From: Virgibacillus ndiopensis
Lineage (GTDB): Bacteria > Bacillota > Bacilli > Bacillales > Amphibacillaceae
Direction: 5' to 3'
Length of the DNA stretch: 64,000 nucleotides
Assembly (NCBI RefSeq): GCF_900187325.1
Contig: NZ_FZMZ01000006.1
Span: forward strand, 186,001-250,000
Translations under genes and position numbers: made by a program
Shown here: positions 54,173 to 61,733 of the stretch, piece by piece
Numbering within the stretch: position 1 is the stretch's first letter
How the letters are laid out: each line of letters starts with the position of its first letter
The notes under the pieces: generated by a model
The model's database searches: none
The model's input: the letters and a program-made list of their open reading frames with translations, nothing else
Told to the model about the DNA's origin: nothing

Positions 54173-54259
54173 TGGACCTTAGGAAGAGACCTGCTTGAGC
54201 CGTTTATTTAAATAAGAGAAGGCTTGAAATAAATATATAAAACGTGATATTCTTGATTA

Positions 54260-54290
54260 GATCAGTATGTAGAGATATTGGTCTTTTTTT
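54260..54290 (+). terminator. Terminator after the methyltransferase gene
   Basis: GATCAGTAT (54260-54268) pairs with ATATTGGTC (54275-54283, two G-T pairs), then seven T. Confidence 0.75.
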
Positions 54291-54358
54291 ATTGACCAAA
54301 AATATATGTCTTCATGATACGTCTGCCATCTGAAATATAACTTTTGGAGATGACGAAA

Positions 54359-54856
54359 ATGCATGAAGAAACAAGATTACCCCGAAATGGCAAAGAATTT
54401 ACATTATTCTTAGCTATCATTTCAATCCTTTCAGTAAATATTATTGCCCCGCTTATTATGGGATTTGAATTTGGATTCCGTAAGCAGACTTATTTCGAAA
54501 CATTACAGGTTATTCCATTTGTATGGATCTGTGTAATTTTGTTAGTTACACTTGTTGCAAACCCAATTGTTACTAAATTGGTAGCTAAGTTCATTAAGCC
54601 TACTGATGGATTTAATGCAAGAGTATTATTTACGATCTTGTTTAGCGTAACCATTTTGTCTATTTTACTGACAATTATCGGAACGTGGATTGGCATGAGA
54701 GAAATTAGTTTGGAACCATTCCAAACGTTCTTTTATGATTGGCCAAGGAACTTTTTTATTGCATTTTGGGTTGAAACGCTGATTGCACAGCCAATTGCTA
54801 GATTTTCAATGAAAAAATTACATGAAAGTCAGGCTCGTAAAATAGTAAACGCCTAA
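54359..54856 (+). CDS. DUF2798 membrane protein
   Basis: 165 residues from ATG 54359, nine bases after TTGGAG; the longer frame from 54344 overlaps the site. Four hydrophobic helices in two repeats: LFLAIISILSVNIIAPLIMG with the following IPFVWICVILLVTLVANPIV, and the second pair ending in PRNFFIAFWVETLIAQPIAR, the diagnostic W-x5-QPxAR motif. Unknown function, common in Firmicutes. Confidence 0.85.
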   Translation: MHEETRLPRNGKEFTLFLAIISILSVNIIAPLIMGFEFGFRKQTYFETLQVIPFVWICVILLVTLVANPIVTKLVAKFIKPTDGFNARVLFTILFSVTILSILLTIIGTWIGMREISLEPFQTFFYDWPRNFFIAFWVETLIAQPIARFSMKKLHESQARKIVNA

Positions 54857-54878
54857 TACATTAGTTTAAAGTCTATAT

Positions 54879-54915
54879 AGCCGATTGATTTTATGTGAAA
54901 TCAGTTGGCTTTTTG
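54879..54915 (+). terminator. Terminator after the DUF2798 gene
   Basis: AGCCGATTGATTT (54879-54891) pairs with AAATCAGTTGGCT (54898-54910, two G-T pairs), then TTTT. The remaining stretch to 55207 shows no gene. Confidence 0.8.
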
Positions 54916-55207
54916 TATTGGTAAGTTTTTGAAAAATAAATAACTAGGAAGAGTGACATTACAATATAGATAAAATTTCATAATATGTATAACCATACCG
55001 AAAATTACCAACAATTAACCATCATACATCTATCACGTATTTGTAACAAAATATTTTATTCTATTACTATTAGTGATACACTATTATTAGGTTATTTTTG
55101 ATCAGAAAAGATGTGCGAATGGGTTACCGCCCTAATTTGCTGTTACATCTGAGCGGGAGCTCCTGCATCCTTTCTGTAAATCTTAATGGACAAGAAGGAT
55201 GGAAAAC

Positions 55208-56740
55208 ATGAGTAACAAACATACTACAACAGATGTTATCCTAATTGGTGCTGGAATCATGAGTGCGACATTGGGATCATTTTTAAAAGAATTGGCACCA
55301 GATTGGAAAATTACCATTTTTGAAAAACTTGATAAGGCAGGGGAGGAAAGCTCTAACGAATGGAATAATGCTGGAACTGGACATTCTGCACTATGCGAGC
55401 TTAATTACACTCCTGAACAGCCAGATGGGTCTATAGATATTACAAAAGCACTAAAAATAAACGAACAGTTTCAGCTTTCCAGGCAGTTTTGGTCTTATCT
55501 TGTAAACAGCAACCAGCTAGACAATCCAAATGACTTTATTATGCCACTGCCTCACATGAGTTTGGTGCACGGGGAAGATAATGTAACATTTTTGAAAAAG
55601 CGGTTTGAAGCACTGTCAAACAATCCTCTTTTTGAGGGGATGGAATTTTCCGATGATCCGGAAACATTAATGGAATGGATTCCGCTAATTATGAATGAAC
55701 GATCAGTAGATCAGCCGATCGCAGCAACAAAGATCGACTCTGGAACAGATGTTAACTTTGGAGCGCTAACGCGTAAATTGTTAGACCATTTAAAGAGTCA
55801 AGATGTTACGATAAATTATAATCATACAGTGGATGATATAAATCGTACTGAAGATGGATCATGGGAATTAAAGGTACGAAACTTTGAAGACGGTACGCTC
55901 GAATACCATACAGCAAAATTTGTTTTTGTTGGTGCAGGTGGAGGAGCGCTGCCTTTACTGCAAAAAACCGGTATACCGGAATCGAAGCATATTGGCGGAT
56001 TCCCGGTAAGCGGGTTATTTATGGTGTGCAATAATCCGGATGTTGTAGCCGAGCACAATGCGAAGGTATACGGCAAGGCCAAGGTCGGTGCACCACCAAT
56101 GTCTGTTCCGCACCTTGACACGAGATTTCTAGGCGATAAGAAATCGTTGCTATTTGGACCATATGCCGGCTTTTCACCGAAATTTTTAAAGAATGGATCA
56201 TTGTTTGATTTACTTGGTTCTGTAAAGCCGAATAATCTTTTAACGATGCTTGCCGCAGGTGTGAAAAATGTTTCTTTGACTAAGTACCTGATCGAGCAAG
56301 TTTTACAGTCGAAAGAAAAACGTATGGAAGAATTACGTGAATTTATCCCAAATGCTAAAAGCGAGGATTGGGATTTAGTAGTAGCAGGTCAACGTGTACA
56401 GGTAATTAAAGATACGGAGAACGGCGGAAAAGGTACCCTTCAATTTGGTACGGAAGTTGTTAGTGGAGCTGAGGGCTCGATTGCAGCATTGCTCGGTGCT
56501 TCTCCAGGTGCCTCAACCGCTGTTCACGTTATGCTTGAGGTAATTGAAAAATGCTTCCCGCAACATGTAAAAGAATGGGAACCGAAAATAAAGGAAATGA
56601 TTCCTTCTTACGGTAAGTCACTTAAGGATAACCCAGAGCTCATCCATAAAATTCAAACAGAAACAGCACATGCACTGGGTTTAGTGAGTCAACAAGAAGA
56701 AAACTCAGAAGAAAACACCAGTGTGTTACAGGAAGCATAA
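55208..56740 (+). CDS. mqo: Malate:quinone oxidoreductase
   Basis: 510 residues from ATG 55208, eight bases after AGAAGGA (the ATG at 55199 overlaps the site). FAD-binding [20 protein letters not shown] at the N-terminus, [37 protein letters not shown] and [20 protein letters not shown] are hallmarks of Mqo. It oxidises malate to oxaloacetate and passes electrons to membrane quinone, an alternative to NAD-malate dehydrogenase in the TCA cycle. Single gene with a terminator overlapping its stop codon. Confidence 0.96.
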   Translation: MSNKHTTTDVILIGAGIMSATLGSFLKELAPDWKITIFEKLDKAGEESSNEWNNAGTGHSALCELNYTPEQPDGSIDITKALKINEQFQLSRQFWSYLVNSNQLDNPNDFIMPLPHMSLVHGEDNVTFLKKRFEALSNNPLFEGMEFSDDPETLMEWIPLIMNERSVDQPIAATKIDSGTDVNFGALTRKLLDHLKSQDVTINYNHTVDDINRTEDGSWELKVRNFEDGTLEYHTAKFVFVGAGGGALPLLQKTGIPESKHIGGFPVSGLFMVCNNPDVVAEHNAKVYGKAKVGAPPMSVPHLDTRFLGDKKSLLFGPYAGFSPKFLKNGSLFDLLGSVKPNNLLTMLAAGVKNVSLTKYLIEQVLQSKEKRMEELREFIPNAKSEDWDLVVAGQRVQVIKDTENGGKGTLQFGTEVVSGAEGSIAALLGASPGASTAVHVMLEVIEKCFPQHVKEWEPKIKEMIPSYGKSLKDNPELIHKIQTETAHALGLVSQQEENSEENTSVLQEA

Positions 56741-56768
56741 ACTGCCATTCGCAGTTTATGCTTTTTTT
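56735..56768 (+). terminator. Terminator overlapping the mqo stop codon
   Basis: GCATAAACTG (56735-56744, containing the TAA stop) pairs perfectly with CAGTTTATGC (56752-56761), then seven T. Confidence 0.92.
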
Positions 56769-56778
56769 ATAGGACAGG

Positions 56779-56807
56779 TGGGACACGGGGTCAGTCCCGC
56801 TGTCCCA
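56779..56807. repeat. Dispersed hairpin repeat (copy E)
   Basis: TGGGACA (56779-56785) pairs with TGTCCCA (56801-56807), enclosing CGGGGTCAGTCCCG. Same family as copies A, B, D, F and G. Confidence 0.8.
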
Positions 56808-56898
56808 GTTTTATTTTGAAATAATTCTTCAAAAAAATCGTATCTTTTTACCTAAACCACTCGTTATAATAATGAACTTATTATAAAGGAGTGAAAGA

Positions 56899-57273
56899 AT
56901 GGGAAACGATCTAATCAGTGGAATAGGTATTTTTATTCCGGTTACGGATTTGGAAAAATCAACGGATTGGTATAGAAAAATGCTGGGATTTGAAGTATTA
57001 CATAGGGATGCACCAAAAGCCAATGTGCTAAAAATCTGGAATGGTATTGTTGTGTTTTGTCTCGTTAAATCAAATGATATTGTTCAGCCAGAATTTCCGA
57101 AAAATAATTACAATGTCGATCATCACATGAATTTCCACACAGATGATATTCACGTAATCCATCAAAGCCTGCTAGAAAAAGGCGCGGATATTGGTGATAT
57201 TCATGCATTTGATGGAATGAAAGGCTTCCCATTATACGATCCAGATGGAAATCGTTTTAGTGTGATTGAGTAG
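56899..57273 (+). CDS. VOC-fold glyoxalase-like protein
   Basis: 124 residues, ATG with AAGGAGTG upstream. Single VOC domain: GIGIFIPVTDLEKSTDWYRK at the N-terminus, HHMNFHTDDIHVIHQSLLEK, and PLYDPDGNRFSVIE at the end. It could be a small detoxifying dioxygenase, isomerase or fosfomycin-type enzyme; metal ligands are not clear enough to choose. It is flanked on both sides by copies E and F of the dispersed repeat. Confidence 0.85.
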   Translation: MGNDLISGIGIFIPVTDLEKSTDWYRKMLGFEVLHRDAPKANVLKIWNGIVVFCLVKSNDIVQPEFPKNNYNVDHHMNFHTDDIHVIHQSLLEKGADIGDIHAFDGMKGFPLYDPDGNRFSVIE

Positions 57274-57281
57274 GGATTAGG

Positions 57282-57313
57282 AGCGGGACACGGGGACTGA
57301 CCCTTTGTCCCGC
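57282..57313. repeat. Dispersed hairpin repeat (copy F)
   Basis: GCGGGACA (57282-57289) pairs perfectly with TGTCCCGC (57306-57313), enclosing CGGGGACTGACCCTT. Confidence 0.85.
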
Positions 57314-57344
57314 CGTGAAAAAATATAAAGGGAGTGTAGTTTTA

Positions 57345-57836
57345 ATGGCTGTTGAACAAACGAATGAGGCTAAAGTGATGTCAAAGAAGGCGTTTCATGC
57401 TGTTGGTTTGAAGTGGGAAGGGACCTTTGTGGAGGCAGGTGCAGGTGGTATACGAAAGATTCAAGAGCAGATGCATAAACGTATAGAAGAAGTTTCAAAC
57501 GTTCTTAACCCTGAAACACTATTGGGCTTGTCTTACCACACTCAACCTAACGGAAAGGGGTTTACGCATTATGCAGTTGTAGAGGTTGAATCAGTAGAAA
57601 GTATCCCTGAAGGAATGATTAGTATCAGTGTTCCGACGTTAACCTATGCAACATGTGAACATAAAACAGGACAAAGTATCGAGCAATCCTATAACAACAT
57701 TTATACATGGATTGAAAAAGAAGGGCTAAAGGAAAACAATGTAGATGATTTAACCCATTTTGAAAAATACCCGATGAGCCAGGATCCATATAATAAGGAT
57801 CCGGAATTTACAATTATGATCCCAGTAATAAAGTAA
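57345..57836 (+). CDS. GyrI-like small-molecule-binding protein
   Basis: 163 residues from ATG 57345, after AAAGGGAG; the frame back to 57315 has no site and runs into repeat F. Pattern: VMSKKAFHAVGLKWEGTF, ETLLGLSYHTQPNGKGFTHY, VEVESVESIPEGMISISVP, LTYATCEHK and the Tyr/Trp-rich helix TYNNIYTWIEKEG-like segment before FEKYPM. This is the GyrI/AraC-effector fold used for drug binding or transcription control. Single gene with a terminator. Confidence 0.82.
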   Translation: MAVEQTNEAKVMSKKAFHAVGLKWEGTFVEAGAGGIRKIQEQMHKRIEEVSNVLNPETLLGLSYHTQPNGKGFTHYAVVEVESVESIPEGMISISVPTLTYATCEHKTGQSIEQSYNNIYTWIEKEGLKENNVDDLTHFEKYPMSQDPYNKDPEFTIMIPVIK

Positions 57837-57845
57837 ATAGAGTTT

Positions 57846-57882
57846 GGAAGTATCATAAGGAAAATTTTGATACTTCCTTTTT
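57846..57882 (+). terminator. Terminator
   Basis: GGAAGTATCA (57846-57855) pairs perfectly with TGATACTTCC (57868-57877), then TTTTT. Confidence 0.9.
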
Positions 57883-57956
57883 GTTAAAAAGGAATTTTTA
57901 GTTGTTTGGCGAAAAAATATAGAAAGTGAATTTTTCGAATGGGGGTAAGCAAAACA

Positions 57957-58634
57957 ATGAACCCTGAACTACTTTGTAGTCAACTACTTATCAAATACCA
58001 GGATCAACTTTTAGGATACTGCCATAAGCTTGCAGGTGTTCCGTGGGAAGGTGATGATCTTTTTCAGGAAACAATAATGAAAGCAATAAAAAATAGTGAG
58101 CGATGGATTCACTTGAAAAATTCGAAAGCTTACTTATTTAAAATTGCTACGAATACGTGGATTGATATTTGTCGTAATCGAAGTATAGATGTTGATACAT
58201 ATAACGATAATCTACACGGAGAAACTACACCAAGTGATTTTGACCTCTATAGTGCATTAGAAGAATTAGTACACAAACTTCCGATTAGACAGGCTTCAGT
58301 CGTATTACTAATAGATGCCTTTGCTTTCTCTATCAAAGAATCTGCAGTAATGCTAGATATGACCTCAGGTGCTGTAAAATCAGCTCTTCATCGTGCAAGA
58401 ACAACACTAAAGAAAAACTATTATCAAGAGCAGAAATCGAAAAAAGATAATCAGAACTTGACCCAGTTGTTTCTTCATGCCATTAAGCTAGGTAACCCAC
58501 AGGAAATCGTTTCTATTTATCATGATTTACTGGCAAATGGAATTTCCGTGAAGCGGACATTTGATATGGATGGATACTATTTTGAATTTCAAGACCCTGA
58601 TGGAAATAAGCTGGCGATATTTCAAAAAAATTAA
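57957..58634 (+). CDS. ECF-type sigma factor with VOC-like C-terminal tail
   Basis: 225 residues from ATG 57957, eleven bases after GGGGGTAA; an ATG at 57939 has no site. Sigma region 2 (KYQDQLLGYCHKLAGVPWEG, DDLFQETIMKAIKNSERW, KAYLFKIATNTWIDICRNR) and region 4 (LPIRQASVVLLIDAFAFSIK, SAVMLDMTSGAVKSALHRAR) are present. After ~residue 165 the chain reads FLHAIKLGNPQEIVSIYHDL, a SnoaL-like helix, then YYFEFQDPDGNKLAIFQK, like the end of a VOC/glyoxalase domain. No anti-sigma gene follows; tailed ECF factors often control themselves through the tail. The start of the next gene is 65 bases on. Confidence 0.85.
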   Translation: MNPELLCSQLLIKYQDQLLGYCHKLAGVPWEGDDLFQETIMKAIKNSERWIHLKNSKAYLFKIATNTWIDICRNRSIDVDTYNDNLHGETTPSDFDLYSALEELVHKLPIRQASVVLLIDAFAFSIKESAVMLDMTSGAVKSALHRARTTLKKNYYQEQKSKKDNQNLTQLFLHAIKLGNPQEIVSIYHDLLANGISVKRTFDMDGYYFEFQDPDGNKLAIFQKN

Positions 58635-58699
58635 TAGAGTGCGTATCCATTTCGTAATGTTTATCATTTTGAAATGAAAAGATGAAAGGAGTAAATGAG

Positions 58700-59172
58700 A
58701 TGAGAATTATTAGTAGAGGGGAAACAAAACTAGTGGGTATCCGGCTAGTTTGTTCTACTATAGAAGAATACCAAGAAAAGATACCATCCATAGTAGAATC
58801 CTTACATAATCGATTAGATGAAATTTCCTATAAAGTAAACTCAAATGTATTTATCGGTATCCATATGGTTGATGCAATGGAAGAGCAGGAGGTTATTGGA
58901 AATGTGTGGAGGTATCAGAAATAAAGAATGTACCTAATGGGATGGATTCATTCGTTATACCAGCGCAGGAATATGCGACAATAGAACATGATGGCATACC
59001 TTGGGATATTCATAAGACATACGGAAAAATGAATCAAGCGATTGAAGCATCAGAATATGAAAGAATTTTTGATGCTTGGACATTAGAAGTGTTTGATCAG
59101 ACAAAACAAGAAGATGGAATAATTCGGTCTACGTTATATAACCCAATTAGGCTTATTTATAATGCACATTAA
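58700..59172 (+). pseudogene. Frameshifted GyrI-like effector-binding gene
   Basis: ATG 58700 follows AAAGGAG by eight bases. The first frame (MRIISRGETKLVGIRLVCST to MVDAMEEQE) stops at 58922-58924. The next frame contains GYWKCVEVSEIKNVPNGMDS, VIPAQEYATIEHDGIPWDIH and RSTLYNPI, the normal second half of a ~155-residue GyrI-like protein. Joining them needs one extra base near CAGGAGG (58886-58892), where the two frames meet at EEQE/GYWK. So one base is missing: mutation or assembly error. Confidence 0.75.
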
Positions 59173-59517
59173 TTAATTTAAAAAAATAACCGTTACTGCG
59201 TAAATAATATAAGGATATCGTATCTAATCATTTACGGTATCCTTGGAAAGTTCAATTAATAGATAGATTTAAATCTTCAATTGAAGAAAAATGAGCTAAG
59301 GGAAGTTTTCCTAGCTCATTTCTTATTGTTAGTCTTAAACTGTGTAGTCTCGAATAGTGATGTTGATACTACTCTTAAACCAATCAAAATTACAAATGAT
59401 AAGATAAACAACAATTGGTATCCCGTTAGTTAGACCATAACAGCAAGAATGAGGATGAAATCGTTACTGTCGCCTTGATAAAATGATATTAAACAAATAT
59501 TAGGATTAGGAGGCAGG
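59173..59517. other. Gap with a terminator hairpin
   Basis: AAATGAGCTAAGG (59289-59301 region) pairs with CCTAGCTCATTT (59310-59321) with a bulged A, followed by CTTATTG. No gene seen. AGGAGG at 59508-59513 serves the next start. Confidence 0.6.
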
Positions 59518-59718
59518 ATGATGAAAACTCAAGAATTCAATAGGCTACATAATTCAGAGGATATTTTATTTTTAGGGAATGCATGGGATTTGTTATCATC
59601 TTTTACGCTAGAGAAAGTGGGGGTTAAAGCAATTGGGACGACCAGCTGGGGAATTGCTAACTCAGTGCTTACGAAAGTACTAGAATTTAAGGACACGTCA
59701 CTCTTATATGAAAACTAA
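59518..59718 (+). pseudogene. Truncated isocitrate lyase/PEP mutase family gene
   Basis: Good ribosome binding site (AGGAGG) and ATG. The first ~48 residues (FNRLHNSEDILFLGNAWDLL, LEKVGVKAIGTTSWGIANS) are the usual opening of the ~250-residue isocitrate lyase/phosphoenolpyruvate mutase family, including the NAWD motif. After IANS the expected LGYxDGE segment is lost and the frame ends 17 residues later. The ATG of the AdaA frame lies inside the end of this frame. No catalytic residues remain, so it is a fragment. Confidence 0.7.
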
Positions 59719-59743
59719 GTTAGAAAGGAAGGCGGGGTCACAG

Positions 59744-60301
59744 GTGGCTGCTATCAATTTTACGTTTGAAGAGATGTGGGAAAAGATTATTGCTTGTGAT
59801 CATAAATATGATGGATTATTTTTTACAGCTGTGAAAACAACAAAAATTTACTGTCGTCCTTCCTGCAGATCTAGAAAACCAAAAAAAGAAAATGTAGAAT
59901 TTTATTTTGATATCAATGAAGTAGAAAGTGCAGGGTTTCGTGCATGTAAAAGATGTCAGCCAGAGGTTGAGTATTCACCCAATATTCAGTTAGTAAGAGA
60001 TACCATCACTTTCTTGGTTAATCATTATAAAAATCATTTGTGTTTAAAAGATATAGCAGATGAAGTTGGTATAAGTCCATTTTACCTTGAACGGATATTT
60101 AAAGAGGAAACGGGTGATACCCCTCGTATTTATTTAGAAAAAATACGTGTCGATAAAGCAGCATATCTTCTTAGATCTACTAGCCAAACGAATCTTGAGA
60201 TATGCTATGGGGTTGGCTTTCAGAGTACCTCCAATTTTTACAAGGTGTTTAGAAGCTGGAATAATTGTTCACCTAGTGAATATCGAAAACGTAATAGGTA
60301 A
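59744..60301 (+). CDS. adaA: AdaA-type methylphosphotriester-DNA methyltransferase and activator
   Basis: 185 residues from GTG 59744 (AGGAAGGCGGGG upstream); the frame extends back to ATG 59708 without a site. The N-terminal zinc domain FFTAVKTTKIYCRPSCRSRK and CKRCQPE holds four Cys; one accepts the methyl group from phosphotriesters. Residues ~80-185 are an AraC-type HTH (LCLKDIADEVGISPFYLERI, GFQSTSNFYKVFRSW). Methylated AdaA activates its own operon in B. subtilis. Twelve bases separate it from alkA. Confidence 0.93.
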   Translation: MAAINFTFEEMWEKIIACDHKYDGLFFTAVKTTKIYCRPSCRSRKPKKENVEFYFDINEVESAGFRACKRCQPEVEYSPNIQLVRDTITFLVNHYKNHLCLKDIADEVGISPFYLERIFKEETGDTPRIYLEKIRVDKAAYLLRSTSQTNLEICYGVGFQSTSNFYKVFRSWNNCSPSEYRKRNR

Positions 60302-60313
60302 GGAGATTCTGAA

Positions 60314-61222
60314 ATGAATTGGAGTGACCACGAGTCTTTTCTTATAATTTATCCTCATAAGGAATTCAATTTTGATGAATGTTTATTATTCTTAGGCAGG
60401 TCCAATCAAGAAGTGCTTCATCAAATTAAAGGAAGAAATTTATATAAATTAATAAAAGTGGATGGAACATTGGTTTTATTTAAAATTGGGTACATTAAAG
60501 ATTCCATCAATGTTGAATTTCTAAATAAAATTCCATCTTTAGTTACCCGGAAAAAAGTTGCTGCGTATATATGGGAGTGGTTTGATTTAGATACTAATTT
60601 AGGGGAATTTTATAAAGCGGTAAGTAAAGATAAAATTTTGAAGAAAATCACTCAAGACTATTATGGTTTACGGATTATTTGTATTCAAGATTTATTTGAA
60701 GCTCTTATATGGGCGATTTTAGGACAACAAATCAATTTAACATTTGCTTACACATTAAAGAAACGTTTTGTTGAACGGTTTGGGGAATATCTAACTTTTG
60801 ATGAAGATACCTTTTGGTTGTTCCCCACATTTGAAAAAATCTCATCTTTGAACGTGAAGGATTTAAGGATACTTCAAATAACTAGTAGGAAAGCTGAATA
60901 TATCATTGGGCTTGCTAAGGCTATGAAAAATGGTGAATTAACAAAAGAACTATTAAATCAGCAGCAAGATGATCAACAAGTACAAAAATTATTAATGAAA
61001 CACAGAGGTGTAGGTGCTTGGACTACAGACTATGTTATGATGAAATGTTTACACAATATGGCTTCCTTACCAATAGCAGATGTTGGTCTTCATAATGCCA
61101 TAAAGCACCAATTAGGTTTAGAGCGTAAACCGACAATAGAAGAAATTGAAAAACTGTCATCAGGTTGGAAAGGATGGCAGGCATACGCTACTTTCTATCT
61201 TTGGAGGTCTTTATATGACTAA
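60314..61222 (+). CDS. alkA: DNA-3-methyladenine glycosylase (AlkA type)
   Basis: 302 residues, ATG with AAGGAGAT upstream. HhH-GPD base-excision fold: LFEALIWAILGQQINLTFAY (~residues 128-147), hairpin MKHRGVGAWTTDYVMMKCL (~229-247), and catalytic Asp in LPIADVGLHNAIK (~257). It removes alkylated purines. It overlaps the ogt start by eight bases. Confidence 0.93.
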   Translation: MNWSDHESFLIIYPHKEFNFDECLLFLGRSNQEVLHQIKGRNLYKLIKVDGTLVLFKIGYIKDSINVEFLNKIPSLVTRKKVAAYIWEWFDLDTNLGEFYKAVSKDKILKKITQDYYGLRIICIQDLFEALIWAILGQQINLTFAYTLKKRFVERFGEYLTFDEDTFWLFPTFEKISSLNVKDLRILQITSRKAEYIIGLAKAMKNGELTKELLNQQQDDQQVQKLLMKHRGVGAWTTDYVMMKCLHNMASLPIADVGLHNAIKHQLGLERKPTIEEIEKLSSGWKGWQAYATFYLWRSLYD

Positions 61223-61712
61223 AATTATCCATAAAGTATATTATCAATCTCCAATAGGTGTATTGGAAATAACCGGCACTAATGAAGCGGTTTTTTCAAT
61301 ACTATTCACAGAACAACAAGAGAACAAAATAGATGATTATCAGGACGAAATTCCTGGGGTTCTAGAAGATTGTAAACAGCAGCTTGATGAATATTTTAAA
61401 GGTATTCGAAAAGTATTTACATTTCCATATAAATTTGAAGGTACAGATTTTCAAAAGAAGGTGTGGAACGCTTTAAAGGAAATATCATACGCAGAAATGG
61501 GTTCATATAAAGACATAGCTGTTTCTATTGGGAATGAAAAAGCTATTAGAGCAGTAGGCAGTGCAAATGGTAAAAATAAATTAAGCATTGTCATTCCGTG
61601 TCATCGAATAATAGGCTCAAATGGAACGTTAACTGGTTATGCAGGAGGTCTATGGAGGAAGGAATGGCTGCTTCAACATGAGAGATCTTTTAGAAAGATA
61701 AGTGGGACATAG
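61215..61712 (+). CDS. ogt: Methylated-DNA-protein-cysteine methyltransferase
   Basis: 165 residues from ATG 61215, with TTGGAGGTC upstream, inside the end of alkA. Active-site IVIPCHRIIGSNG (Cys ~128), GSYKDIAVSIGNEKAIRAVG before it and LTGYAGGLWRKEWLLQHE after. It repairs O6-methylguanine by self-methylation; B. subtilis names the operon partner adaB. With adaA and alkA it forms the complete adaptive response. Its stop codon and last codons lie in repeat G. Confidence 0.94.
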   Translation: MTKIIHKVYYQSPIGVLEITGTNEAVFSILFTEQQENKIDDYQDEIPGVLEDCKQQLDEYFKGIRKVFTFPYKFEGTDFQKKVWNALKEISYAEMGSYKDIAVSIGNEKAIRAVGSANGKNKLSIVIPCHRIIGSNGTLTGYAGGLWRKEWLLQHERSFRKISGT

Positions 61713-61731
61713 GGGCCACTCCCCCTGTCCC
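61704..61731. repeat. Dispersed hairpin repeat (copy G), between convergent genes
   Basis: GGGACA (61704-61709) pairs with TGTCCC (61726-61731), enclosing TAGGGGCCACTCCCCC. The ogt stop TAG (61710-61712) lies in the element, and the penicillin acylase stop is three bases beyond it. Confidence 0.8.
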
Positions 61732-61733
61732 GC

